IMG/VR virus record: IMGVR_UViG_3300032462_000032
Location: 1 to 35,137 of that record
Origin: a virus
Direction: 5' to 3' (one strand)
Length of the DNA: 35,137 nt
Shown: positions 6,783 through 15,760 of the stretch, piece after piece
Numbering within the stretch: position 1 is the first letter of the stretch
Layout: each line of letters opens with the position of its first letter
Position numbers and translations under genes: made by a program
Notes under the pieces: model-generated
What the model saw: the letters and a program-made list of their open reading frames with translations, nothing else
Databases searched by the model: none
What the model was told of the DNA's origin: nothing

Positions 6783-7073
6783 ATGGGCGGAATTAGAAGA
6801 CCGGTTGAAATTGTGCGTGTTATGGTTCCATATCGAGACTATCCGCACGAAAAAGGATCTTTGGAACTTAGTCATGGATGGAGTGAGGTGTTTGTTCCAA
6901 CAACACAACAGCCACGTAATGTATGGTTAAACCTAGACAATCATGAGGGAATACAGTGCTGTCTTGGTCAAGTTAATATGATTAGTACACACAACACACC
7001 AGAAGGTTTTGTCGTGATTGCCAATATTACCTCAGAAAGTACGTATGTGAAATGGATCGCCGAGTTTGTTTGA
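6783..7073 (+). CDS. small hypothetical protein
   Basis: A 96-aa protein I do not recognise. The frame is open from a GTG at 6735, but that GTG is the first base triplet of the hairpin element, whereas ATG 6783 has a good ribosome site (AGGGGG, 6 bp away), so I start there (MGGIRRPVEIVRVMV). It is beta-rich with a conserved-looking H-G-W-S-E-V-F-V-P core and an aromatic C-terminus (VKWIAEFV). It precedes the pyruvyl transferase by 18 bp and is probably in the same transcript. Confidence 0.6.
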   Translation: MGGIRRPVEIVRVMVPYRDYPHEKGSLELSHGWSEVFVPTTQQPRNVWLNLDNHEGIQCCLGQVNMISTHNTPEGFVVIANITSESTYVKWIAEFV

Positions 7074-7091
7074 TTAATCGTCGGAGTTTTC

Positions 7092-8099
7092 ATGAAAAAA
7101 GTAATGGTAGTTGGCTTTTATGGAAAATTCAATATTGGCGATGAAAGCTACAAACTTACATTTCCAATGCTGTTTCCTGAATACGATTTTGTGTTCAATG
7201 ATACTGGGACCGCTGATGTTTGTATTCTCGGCGGCGGAAACATTTTATCTGAGAGTTATGTTCGCATTGCACTTGATGCTAAGGTTGAAAAGAGATATGT
7301 CTTTTCCGCATCTGCAAATAATCACTCACCATTCTCACTTCTTAAAGAATTTGACGGCATTGTTGTTCGTGATAAATCCTCATATCAGCTTTTAAGAGAT
7401 AATGACGTTCCTTGTTATTTGGGGGCTGATTCGGCTTTTTGCCTTCAACCAAACCCATCCGCAGGAAAAGATTTGTTGCAGACGATGTTTTCAGAGAACA
7501 AGATCGATCTTTATTCAAAAGTCGTAGGAGTTGTTCTTAACGGGCATTTAGGGCAAGCTAAGGACGCACAGCTTGCCAGAGATTTTCTTACATTGAATAA
7601 AGCTGCTCAAGATATTGCTGCGGTAGCTGATTCGACTCCAGCTAGTTTTGTATTTTTTCCCATGTCTACCGGTGCTCCTTATGACGACAGGGTAACAAAC
7701 GGGTTAATTTCAAGTCGTTGCAAGTTTTGGAAGAAAAACCTTTCAATTTACGAAAGATTGTCTGTCCAACAGACCCTTGATGTCATTGCAGCTTGTGATG
7801 TTGTAATTAGCACTCGTTTGCACTCAACAATTTTTAGTATTTTATCCGACACACCTTTTATTGATTTATTGCATCATGATAAAAATGAATCATTCCTAAA
7901 TACTTGTGGCTTGGAAAATTTCGGTCTTTCTTATTGGAGTTTTGGCTCTTCTCAATTGAAAGTTCTTGTGAATGAAATGATTTCAGATAAAAAACCAGAA
8001 TTAATACAAGCTAAAAAATCACAAGAAAAGTTATTGCGGGAAAGCCTAAAATATGTACGTTTCGATCAATCAAGCAGGAATGATACAGGCGGTTTCTAA
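7092..8099 (+). CDS. polysaccharide pyruvyl transferase family protein
   Basis: 335 aa. The N-terminus (M-V-V-G-F-Y-G-K-F-N-I-G-D-E-S-Y) is the family's G-x-x-N-x-G-D-E signature. A D-I/V-C-I-L-G-G-G-N strand follows (about residues 40-48), then V-V-R-D-K-S-S-Y-Q-L-L near 95, and the C-terminal I-S-T-R-L-H-S-T-I-F (about residue 240), the conserved R-x-H-S of WcaK/CsaB-type enzymes. These GT-B-fold enzymes transfer pyruvate from PEP to sugars in surface polysaccharides. The ATG has GGAG six bases upstream. The last 47 bp overlap the following glycosyltransferase, so the two are translated together. The specific substrate cannot be deduced; a phage role in altering cell surface or virion glycans is an inference. 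Confidence 0.75.
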   Translation: MKKVMVVGFYGKFNIGDESYKLTFPMLFPEYDFVFNDTGTADVCILGGGNILSESYVRIALDAKVEKRYVFSASANNHSPFSLLKEFDGIVVRDKSSYQLLRDNDVPCYLGADSAFCLQPNPSAGKDLLQTMFSENKIDLYSKVVGVVLNGHLGQAKDAQLARDFLTLNKAAQDIAAVADSTPASFVFFPMSTGAPYDDRVTNGLISSRCKFWKKNLSIYERLSVQQTLDVIAACDVVISTRLHSTIFSILSDTPFIDLLHHDKNESFLNTCGLENFGLSYWSFGSSQLKVLVNEMISDKKPELIQAKKSQEKLLRESLKYVRFDQSSRNDTGGF

Positions 8100-9333
8100 A
8101 GATAAAGCCATTCGTATCGGCGGCAACAAAACCATTTATGTGCCGGGCTTGGAAGAAAACAAGTCTCTGGTCGGAAAGAAGGTTGTTGTAGGAAATGCAA
8201 AGCCGTTGAGTAAACTGAAGGTTGCCGGGATCTGTAATTGGGGCGATCAATGTGGAATCGCAACTTATAGCGAGCAACTAATTCCAGAACTTCGCAAACA
8301 TGTCAAAGAAGTCAAGATATTTGCAGAAACTATGGAAGGTGCTCATGATGATGTTGAACGCTGTTGGAAACGTGGGCAGAGTTGCATTGATTTAGCTCAA
8401 CAGATCATTGATTATGGTCCAGACATAATATTCATCCAACATGAATTTGGAATTTTTCCAAAAGCCACTCATTTCCTTAAATTACTTGAAATGTTTAATA
8501 ACATTCCTTATGTGATTACTTTGCATTCGGTTTATGAGCATCTTGATAAAACAATTTGCACTTCTTATATCAAAAACATCATTACTCATAATCCAAATGG
8601 AAAAATATGTTTGGAGAGGCTGGGTCATCGTAATGAAGTTTTTGTTTTGCCGCATGGTTGCAACTTATATGAAAACACACAGCAATTGTGGAATATATTT
8701 CAAAACGAACGCACGATTATTCAATTTGGGTTTGGTTTTGATTATAAAGGTCTTGATTGTGCAATAGAGGCTGTAAGTATATTGAAGAACAGATCAGAAG
8801 AGTTTAAGGATATATTTTATTGTTTCTTGTGCAGCGAGAGCAATCACACACGTTCAATTCAGGCTCGATATTACAATGAGATTAGAGATCTAGTTGAAAA
8901 GAAAGGGTTACAAGATAACGTAGTTGTGTTGCGTGGCTATTTGTCTGAGCAGCACATGCAGAACTTCTTGAGGACTGCTAAGTTGGCGGTCTTCCCATAC
9001 AAGAACGATCCGAAGAATACGGTTTATGGGGCATCTGGTGCGATTCGCAAGGCGATGTCAAATGGCATTCCCGTGATCGCTAGTGACTGTCATTTGTTTG
9101 ATGATCTCGATGGAGTTGTTCCACGACCAAGCAATCCAGAAGAATTAGCTGATGAGATCGCTAAAGTATTCACATCTGGAGATTACAGGAACTCATTGTT
9201 ACAGAAATCAAAAAACTTTGTTACAGAAAACTCATGGCAAAATGTTGGGTTAAAATATGCAGAAATCCTTGCTCAGTTAACACAGGATAATTCTGATGTG
9301 ATTCGAGTTGACAACATTGATTGTGTTCTTTAA
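8053..9333 (+). CDS. GT4-type glycosyltransferase
   Basis: 426 aa, GT-B fold. Residues 1-55 are an extra N-terminal beta-rich extension. The catalytic part starts at K-V-A-G-I-C-N-W-G-D-Q-C-G-I-A-T-Y, the G-I-A-x-Y donor-domain loop of group 1 glycosyltransferases. D-I-I-F-I-Q-H-E-F-G-I-F (about residue 115) and Y-V-I-T-L-H-S follow. The C-terminal domain has R-T-I-I-Q-F-G-F-G-F-D-Y-K-G, then V-V-V-L-R-G-Y-L-S, and F-P-Y-K-N..G-A-S-G-A-I-R-K-A-M-S-N-G-I-P-V-I-A-S-D, the typical E/S-G-x-x-x-A-x-x-x-G-x-P-V nucleotide-sugar site. It overlaps the pyruvyl transferase by 47 bp, so an operon is likely. The cas12 promoter lies across its last codons. Confidence 0.8.
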   Translation: MYVSINQAGMIQAVSKDKAIRIGGNKTIYVPGLEENKSLVGKKVVVGNAKPLSKLKVAGICNWGDQCGIATYSEQLIPELRKHVKEVKIFAETMEGAHDDVERCWKRGQSCIDLAQQIIDYGPDIIFIQHEFGIFPKATHFLKLLEMFNNIPYVITLHSVYEHLDKTICTSYIKNIITHNPNGKICLERLGHRNEVFVLPHGCNLYENTQQLWNIFQNERTIIQFGFGFDYKGLDCAIEAVSILKNRSEEFKDIFYCFLCSESNHTRSIQARYYNEIRDLVEKKGLQDNVVVLRGYLSEQHMQNFLRTAKLAVFPYKNDPKNTVYGASGAIRKAMSNGIPVIASDCHLFDDLDGVVPRPSNPEELADEIAKVFTSGDYRNSLLQKSKNFVTENSWQNVGLKYAEILAQLTQDNSDVIRVDNIDCVL

Positions 9334-9336
9334 GAT
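9308..9336 (+). promoter_or_regulatory. sigma70-like promoter of cas12
   Basis: TTGACA (9308-9313), 17 bp, TAAGAT (9331-9336): a consensus -35 and a good -10 with ideal spacing. The predicted start near 9343 gives a 29-nt leader. It overlaps the end of the glycosyltransferase gene. Confidence 0.65.
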
Positions 9337-9371
9337 TGTTTGATTACAATCAACAACTCAAAGGGACATCA

Positions 9372-12137
9372 ATGGCTACAAGATCTTTTATTCGAACCGG
9401 AAACCTTAAGGCAAAGAATACTGCTGAAGAAGTCATGCAGTGGTATGCAGATTTACAGTCGGACTACCGTTCTTTTTTGAATTTATTTTTTGGGTGGATG
9501 GCAATTGGCTATGGCACAAATGCCGAAGATGAAGTGTTTTACACATCTAAAGAAGAATCCGAAAGATTGAGATCATTAACAATCGGTGACGCCAAAAAAG
9601 AACAGTTGGCAGTTAGTTTTATTGAACTTCTTCTTAAAGGAGGTGAAAATGCTTCTTCTTGTTACAATGTTTTCTATAGAAATTACAAGTCTCTGGGGAA
9701 GGCTAAATTAACACAAAAAAAGAATGATTTTTTGTCAGCCTTGCCTTTGCTCGATGAAAACAAGATTAAAGAATACTTCAAGACCGATGAACAACTTTCT
9801 CAAATTTGCATTGAAGAATGGTTGGAATATGGAGTTAAAAATTTACCACTGCCTGAAATTTGGGCGGAAGTGTCTCCCAGATTGGCATCAATTGAAAGAT
9901 CGCTAGGAGTGGATCTCAGATTGGCATTTGGATTGTCTTGCATTCGTTCAAGAGATTGTAATTATTGTCGCATTCTCATAGAGATGGTTGGCAGGGATTT
10001 GAGGTCCATTTTCGAGAAGTACAACAACCATTTGTTGGAAACAGAAAAGATTAAACTGTCGATGAATGATAAACAAGGGCCTGTTTATGATTCTATTTGT
10101 TGTTTTGCAGCAGAATTAGAATCGAAAAATTCAGGTCTCACAAAGTATGTTTTGACAAAAGGCATAGATCATGTAAAAAAAGGAACTGGAGAAAAAACAG
10201 ATATCAGACTTGCTGTTAAAGAACTTAAGAAGAATAAATACAGGATTCTGATTGAATCATCATATTCAGAAATTATGTCAGCTTATTCTTGCTGGAGGAC
10301 AAAGAAACAGTTAGAAAAAAGAAAATTGTATCCTTGTTTCGATCCAAATAGAAATGACTATAAAGTTCCTGTAGGGCAGGGATCTCTAGGAAACTTCACT
10401 GTGTCAGTTGAAGATTCTGGCGATGTGCTTATTGAAATCGTCGGTGTCGGAGTCATAAGGTGTGCTGCATCTTGTTATTTCAGCGGTATTGTTTTTGATG
10501 AAATTAGGAATAAAAATGGTCGTACTGGTTATTCTTTGAATTTCTGTCATAAGTCGATAAGTAAAGGCAAGAAGGCCGTAAAAGCAGCATCTCATACAGG
10601 AGATAAAATTTCTGGGGTTCTTAAAGAGATTGGTTTGCGTAATACAGATTCTGGGTTTTTTGTATCACTCCCTTATTCGATTCATCACGACGAGAAAAAC
10701 TTCAAAATTGCAGAATTTTTTATGTCGGCTTGTCCAAAGAAAGAAAATGTAGAGAATCTTCCTGACAAAATAGTCGTCGGAGCTATTGATCTGAATGTGT
10801 CAAATCCTGTCGCTGCCGTTAAAGCAGTTGTTTATCGTGACGACAAAAGCGGACAGTTAAACGCTTTAGATTATGGTTCAGGGAATCTCATTAAAAAACC
10901 ATTCATGTTGGTGGCAAATGGTCCAAGAATCAAAAATTTGATAGAAATCAGAGACGATGCCAGACGTGTTATTGGAGCAATCAGAGAATTTAAAGTTTCT
11001 AACGCAGTTAAAGAACATGTGGGTGAAGACACTCGTGATTTTTTGATTTTATGTGGAGACACAAAATCTTCTTCAACTCGATATTTAATTCAGTCATGGG
11101 TTAAAAAAATCAATTCTCGCTTGAGAAAAATTAAGTTTGAGATGCGTTCTGGAGGATATCGTGATTGTGCAGATAATATTCGTTTGATTGAGGCTATGGA
11201 TCAGTGTGCTTCAATGGCTGAATCTTATAATAGAATTCATTTGAAATCGGGAGAAAAACTGGTAAAAGTCGCAAAGTTTGATAAAAGCAGAGCAAATTTC
11301 AGAAATTTTGTTTTGAGACAACTTGCGTCAAAGATTGCCAATGAAATGAAAGATTGTAATGTTGTGTTTGGAGAAGATCTTGATTTCATATTTGATTCAG
11401 ACAAAAACAACAATGCTTTGTTGCGTTTGTTTTCGGCGGCGACATTATTAAAATACATTATAGAAGCTCTTGAAAAAATTGGAGTTGGTTTTGTAAAAGT
11501 CGCCAAGAATGGCACTTCACAAAGCGATCCTGTTACTTCCAATCCCGGATGGCGTGATGACAAAAACAAATCTAGGTTGTATGTTGTCAGAGACAAACAA
11601 TTGGGTTGGATTGATTCAGATCTGGCTGCCACGATGAATATTTTGATTCAAGGTTTAAACCATTCTGTTTGTCCATACAAATTCTATGTCAAGGAATATG
11701 AAAATAAGCCGAATTCCACTCAGGATAGCATCAATGCGATTAAGAAACCTGAAGAAGCCATTGGCAAGCGTATTAAGAGATTTTTCAATTTGAAGTACGG
11801 TTCTTCTGTCCCTAAATTTGTTTCGGATGATAGAGGTCGAGTTACATTTGCAAAAAAAATTGATAGCACTCAAACTCGATTGATTAACCAGTTTGTTTAT
11901 GCACATTCCTCTTGTATTGTTACTTGCGAACTGCACAACGAGATGGTAAACAAAATCAAGCAATTAGCCGTGGAGAAGCCGAATTGCCAAGAATTTGACG
12001 TAACATGTGATCCAGATGGAAGATACAACAATTTTGCCTTACCAGAGGTGCATGATTCTTCAAAAGATGTTGGTGCTAAAGCACTTACGACAAAAGACGT
12101 TGACTTTAAAACGATTTTGAAAGATCATACGGCTTAG
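9372..12137 (+). CDS. cas12: type V CRISPR effector nuclease, Cas12 family, subtype unassigned
   Basis: 921 aa from the ATG with AAGGGA seven bases upstream. It is followed 66 bp later by a CRISPR array. RuvC-I is V-V-G-A-I-D-L-N (D about 473), RuvC-II is V-V-F-G-E-D-L-D (E about 668) and RuvC-III is W-I-D-S-D-L-A-A-T-M-N (D about 750). The segment N-G-T-S-Q-S-D-P-V-T before RuvC-III recalls the TS-x-x-DP of Cas12a and Cas12i, and the region after it (N-I-L..Y-K-F-Y-V-K-E-Y) recalls the Cas12b tail. There is no C-x-x-C zinc ribbon. The first 470 residues should form the recognition lobe and PI/wedge domains; the start MATRSF resembles some Cas12b. It is expected to process or use crRNA and cut dsDNA. 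No Cas1, Cas2 or Cas4 is nearby. Phage-restricted Cas12 groups such as Cas-lambda are candidates, but I cannot assign one. Confidence 0.85.
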   Translation: MATRSFIRTGNLKAKNTAEEVMQWYADLQSDYRSFLNLFFGWMAIGYGTNAEDEVFYTSKEESERLRSLTIGDAKKEQLAVSFIELLLKGGENASSCYNVFYRNYKSLGKAKLTQKKNDFLSALPLLDENKIKEYFKTDEQLSQICIEEWLEYGVKNLPLPEIWAEVSPRLASIERSLGVDLRLAFGLSCIRSRDCNYCRILIEMVGRDLRSIFEKYNNHLLETEKIKLSMNDKQGPVYDSICCFAAELESKNSGLTKYVLTKGIDHVKKGTGEKTDIRLAVKELKKNKYRILIESSYSEIMSAYSCWRTKKQLEKRKLYPCFDPNRNDYKVPVGQGSLGNFTVSVEDSGDVLIEIVGVGVIRCAASCYFSGIVFDEIRNKNGRTGYSLNFCHKSISKGKKAVKAASHTGDKISGVLKEIGLRNTDSGFFVSLPYSIHHDEKNFKIAEFFMSACPKKENVENLPDKIVVGAIDLNVSNPVAAVKAVVYRDDKSGQLNALDYGSGNLIKKPFMLVANGPRIKNLIEIRDDARRVIGAIREFKVSNAVKEHVGEDTRDFLILCGDTKSSSTRYLIQSWVKKINSRLRKIKFEMRSGGYRDCADNIRLIEAMDQCASMAESYNRIHLKSGEKLVKVAKFDKSRANFRNFVLRQLASKIANEMKDCNVVFGEDLDFIFDSDKNNNALLRLFSAATLLKYIIEALEKIGVGFVKVAKNGTSQSDPVTSNPGWRDDKNKSRLYVVRDKQLGWIDSDLAATMNILIQGLNHSVCPYKFYVKEYENKPNSTQDSINAIKKPEEAIGKRIKRFFNLKYGSSVPKFVSDDRGRVTFAKKIDSTQTRLINQFVYAHSSCIVTCELHNEMVNKIKQLAVEKPNCQEFDVTCDPDGRYNNFALPEVHDSSKDVGAKALTTKDVDFKTILKDHTA

Positions 12138-12202
12138 TTGTGCCACGTGCATGATTTTTGAATGTTTATGTTGTTTGGCTGATTGGACTTACGAAGACAG
12201 CA
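12138..12202 (+). other. probable array leader
   Basis: 65 bp between the cas12 stop and the first repeat. It has no strong promoter, so the array may be read through from cas12. The repeats next to it are all identical and the spacers uniform, whereas repeat decay is at the far end, which places the leader here. Confidence 0.4.
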
Positions 12203-14071
12203 GTGCTGATGCTATTCAATAGGATAGAATCAAGGCACGGCTCTGAAGGAAAGATAAGTTTTGCTGTCTTAGAGGTGCTGATGCTATTCAATAGGATAGA
12301 ATCAAGGCACAGCAAGCGTCTCGTAAAGAAAACGATCGTCAAGATGTGCTGATGCTATTCAATAGGATAGAATCAAGGCACTCACAAACTTAACTGCTGC
12401 TGTCTGTGTGACCAGCAGTGCTGATGCTATTCAATAGGATAGAATCAAGGCACAAAGGACATACGCTTTGAGTTTTGGGGGGTATACGTGCTGATGCTAT
12501 TCAATAGGATAGAATCAAGGCACTGGGGGGTTAATTTCGGACGCACCAGCAGAAAAAGTGCTGATGCTATTCAATAGGATAGAATCAAGGCACTAGAAAC
12601 TGGAGATTTATCAGCAGGTGGATACACGTGCTGATGCTATTCAATAGGATAGAATCAAGGCACTATCCTGATGAGATCAGAGAACTTGAGCGACAAGCGT
12701 GCTGATGCTATTCAATAGGATAGAATCAAGGCACCAACAGGTTTGCGTGGATGTGCGGAAACGGAATTGTGTGCTGATGCTATTCAATAGGATAGAATCA
12801 AGGCACAGCAGATATACACACTGGAAAGGTCAGACACTAAAGTGCTGATGCTATTCAATAGGATAGAATCAAGGCACTCACAGCCAACTGCCTACTTTGA
12901 GCAATTGATCACGTGCTGATGCTATTCAATAGGATAGAATCAAGGCACTCTTGAGTTGGTCAAAAACACAAATAGAACCAACGGTGCTGATGCTATTCAA
13001 TAGGATAGAATCAAGGCACTCCTCTCAACCTCTCTCTTCTGGAATACACACACCAGTGCTGATGCTATTCAATAGGATAGAATCAAGGCACCTATCACCC
13101 TGACGGCGGCAATGAGGTGCTGATGCTATTCAATAGGATAGAATCAAGGCACATTTGACTCCGCTTGTTGAGTGTCGGTTAGTAACAGTGCTGATGCTAT
13201 TCAATAGGATAGAATCAAGGCACTTGTCAGATAAGATTTGAGTCTTCTTCCCTCACAAGTGCTGATGCTATTCAATGGGATATAATCAAGGCACGGAAGT
13301 CACTACAGGTCGGGGAACTCACTTCTATTTTGTGCTGATGCTATTCAATAGGATAGAATCAAGGCACTAGACACAATGACACGACAAGAACAGTTAAATT
13401 CATGTGCTGATGCTATTCAATAGGATAGAATCAAGGCACGTTACTCACTGGACAAGATTCGAATCTTGAAATCAGGTGCTGATGCTATTCAATAGGATAG
13501 AATTAAGGCACTTTGATTGCCGACAAACGGTGAAAAATTGCCCCTCGGTGCTGATGCTATTCAATAGGATAGAATCAAGGCACGTGTCCACTGAAGACTC
13601 GGGTGTGCTGATGCTATTCAATAGGATAGAATCAAGGCACCAGTTAGTGATGTCAAAAAAGGGTTTGGTGCTGATGCTATTCAATAGGATAGAATCAAGG
13701 CACAAAGCAACCGACGACAGCGGTCAAATTGCTAGGATAGAATCAAGGCACTTGAAACCTTTGATCTCACAAAGGTCTTTGATCCTCGTGCTGATGCTAT
13801 TCAATAGGATAGAATTAAGGCACCAGCAAGAGACCAGTAAGTCATCAAGTGTCAAAAGTGCTGATGCTATTCAATAGGATAGAATCAAGGCACGAATCAG
13901 ACTTACTGTGCTGATGCTATTCAATAGGATAGAATCAAGGCACGCAAAGTACGTTGGCAGAAGAGCCACAAAAAGAACAAGTGCTGATGCTATTCAATAG
14001 GATAGAATCAAGGCACTAAAAGACCGATTTTTCTTGTGCTGATGCTATTCAATAGGATAGAATCAAGGCAC
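12203..14071 (+). CRISPR. CRISPR array, 28 repeats (one truncated), 27 spacers
   Basis: The 36-bp repeat reads GTGCTGATGCTATTC, AATAGGATAG, AATCAAGGCAC. It is an imperfect palindrome: GTGC pairs with GCAC, and GAT-G-CTAT with ATAG-A-ATC around the loop TCAATAGG. Repeats start at 12203, 12275, 12346, 12418, 12488, 12558, 12628, 12699, 12771, 12842, 12913, 12984, 13056, 13117, 13188, 13259, 13332, 13404, 13476, 13548, 13605, 13668, about 13733 (only the last 19 bases), 13788, 13858, 13908, 13981 and 14036. The first 15 are identical; variants occur at 13259 (two changes), 13476 and 13788 (C to T), and the truncated copy. Spacers are mostly 34-37 bp, but six full gaps in the second half, and one before, are short (25, 21, 27, 29, 14, 19 bp). 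Spacers are non-repetitive and look like ordinary protospacer DNA. Confidence 0.98.
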
Positions 14072-14171
14072 TTGCCTGCACAGTTCAGATTTCTTATTCA
14101 AGCTGACTAGACGAAATTCAGACTTTTCTGTAATATCTCGGCTAACAAGCCTAGTTAAAGAAGAGGTATAA

Positions 14172-15677
14172 ATGAGTGATATTTTTGACGATCCAACATT
14201 ATCTGATCCAGACGAAGACGGAACTGATGTTAAGTACAGTTGGGATGAGGAGTTTCAGAGACACATTATCGCTCTTGTTCTTTGTGACAGACAATTTCTG
14301 TTGCAATCTTTAGACCTTATAAAGCCAGCGTATTTCACAAACAAAGCACATCAAAAAGCCGCATTTTTAGCATTTAATTTCTTTAAGAAATACCGAATAC
14401 TTCCGGGCAAAGATTTCATTGTCCAAGAAATAAAAAGCAGTCTTAAGGACAATAAAGCTTTATCTTATTACATTGGTGAAATTAATACTCTTTATGATTA
14501 TTTTCAGCCGGGATTGGATGCTCGTGAATACTTGCAAGACAAAATCACATACTTTGCAAAGATTCAATCAGTAAAACAAGCATTTACTAATTCGCTGAAA
14601 GAAATTGACAAGAGTCCTGAATCGGAAGAAACTTGGACAAAAATATATGAAATGATGCGTACAGCGATGACAACGCATCAGAATTTTGAAGTAGGTCTTG
14701 ATTATTTCAAGACAATTCAGCAGAGATATGCTGATATGGTTACAGATGAAGAAGATAAAGAACGGTTTATAACTGGGCTGGAATCCATTGACAAATCAAT
14801 CAATGGTGGCGGTTATGGCAGAGGTGAAATCATCTCATTTGTTGCTGGTTCAGGGGTTGGAAAATCAGTAATGTTGGCGTGTCTTTCAGCTACAAATTTA
14901 ATGCGTGGCAAAAAGGGCGTGTACATTTCTTTGGAACTTGCAGAAGTTAAAGTGGCAGACCGCATGGATTCCATTCTTACTGGTTTTCCAGTGCAAAACT
15001 TATATGGGCATCGTGAGTCCATATTTGAAGAATTGGCAAAGATTGAAGGCGTAGATTATGAATCTAAAATGCCATTGGTAATCAAGCAGTTTCCGGCTGG
15101 CACAGCTACAGTAAACACTGTTAGAGCCTATATTTCACAACTCAGGTTTCATGGATTTGATCCAGATTTTGTGATTGTGGACTATGTTGGCGAAATGGCC
15201 GACATGCCCGGAATGAAGACTTACGAGAGTCGTGAAAAAACTGTTCGTGATTTGCGTGCTTTGGCTACAGAAGAAAATGTCTTTGTAGCAACTGCTATGC
15301 AGCCTAATCGTGGATCGAAAGAAGTTCAGAAAAATCAGGGCGGTCGTCTTGATGATGAACATTTGGCTGATTCATTTGGTCAGATACGACCATTGGATGG
15401 ATGTTTTTCTATAATGCAGAATGATGGAGAAAAATTGCTTGGAATTGGAAGGATGTATGTAATTAAGCAACGTGATGGTTTGAGTCGCTTCCAAATTTAT
15501 CTTGGCTTCAATAAACAAAATCTAAAAATTACAGAAATACATCAATCCACATATATGCAACTGCTTAACTCTCATAAAGAAAGTGTAGTTGATGATGTAA
15601 AAATGGATCACATCATTAAGCCGTTTGCACCAGAAGATGATGAAATCCTTCCAGCGGTTGACGAAAAAGAAGACTAA
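14172..15677 (+). CDS. dnaB: DnaB/gp41-like replicative DNA helicase
   Basis: 501 aa. The N-terminal helical domain spans about residues 25-130. The RecA-type motor follows: G-G-G-Y-G-R-G-E-I-I-S-F-V-A-G-S-G-V-G-K-S (Walker A about 226-232), Y-I-S-L-E-L-A (H1a), D-F-V-I-V-D-Y-V (Walker B D about 337), A-T-A-M-Q-P-N-R-G (H3) and a C-terminal G-R-M-Y-V-I-K-Q-R-D-G arginine-finger region. This order is that of hexameric 5'-3' helicases of the DnaB/T4 gp41 family, which unwind the fork and contact primase. The ribosome site is AGAGG before TATAA-ATG. The tail is acidic. It lies directly after the CRISPR array and before the UvsY-like gene, in a replication-recombination block. Confidence 0.9.
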   Translation: MSDIFDDPTLSDPDEDGTDVKYSWDEEFQRHIIALVLCDRQFLLQSLDLIKPAYFTNKAHQKAAFLAFNFFKKYRILPGKDFIVQEIKSSLKDNKALSYYIGEINTLYDYFQPGLDAREYLQDKITYFAKIQSVKQAFTNSLKEIDKSPESEETWTKIYEMMRTAMTTHQNFEVGLDYFKTIQQRYADMVTDEEDKERFITGLESIDKSINGGGYGRGEIISFVAGSGVGKSVMLACLSATNLMRGKKGVYISLELAEVKVADRMDSILTGFPVQNLYGHRESIFEELAKIEGVDYESKMPLVIKQFPAGTATVNTVRAYISQLRFHGFDPDFVIVDYVGEMADMPGMKTYESREKTVRDLRALATEENVFVATAMQPNRGSKEVQKNQGGRLDDEHLADSFGQIRPLDGCFSIMQNDGEKLLGIGRMYVIKQRDGLSRFQIYLGFNKQNLKITEIHQSTYMQLLNSHKESVVDDVKMDHIIKPFAPEDDEILPAVDEKED

Positions 15678-15687
15678 AGAATCGTAC

Positions 15688-15716
15688 TTGTTTTTCCGAC
15701 AAAAAAATGATAAAAT
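15688..15716 (+). promoter_or_regulatory. sigma70-like promoter
   Basis: TTGTTT, 17 bp, TAAAAT, in the gap after dnaB and before the UvsY-like gene. The leader would be about 35 nt with AAAGG as ribosome site. Confidence 0.45.
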
Positions 15717-15760
15717 TACATTAAGGCATATATAAAACATACAAAAAAGAAAGGTAAATC

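Noticed and set aside
12203-12238. Hammerhead ribozyme core in the repeat (CTGATG)
   Set aside because: The GAAA box and third stem are absent.
12158-13877. Open frames across the array reading MLMLFNRIESRH repeatedly
   Set aside because: These are translations of the CRISPR repeats on either strand and have no independent coding support.
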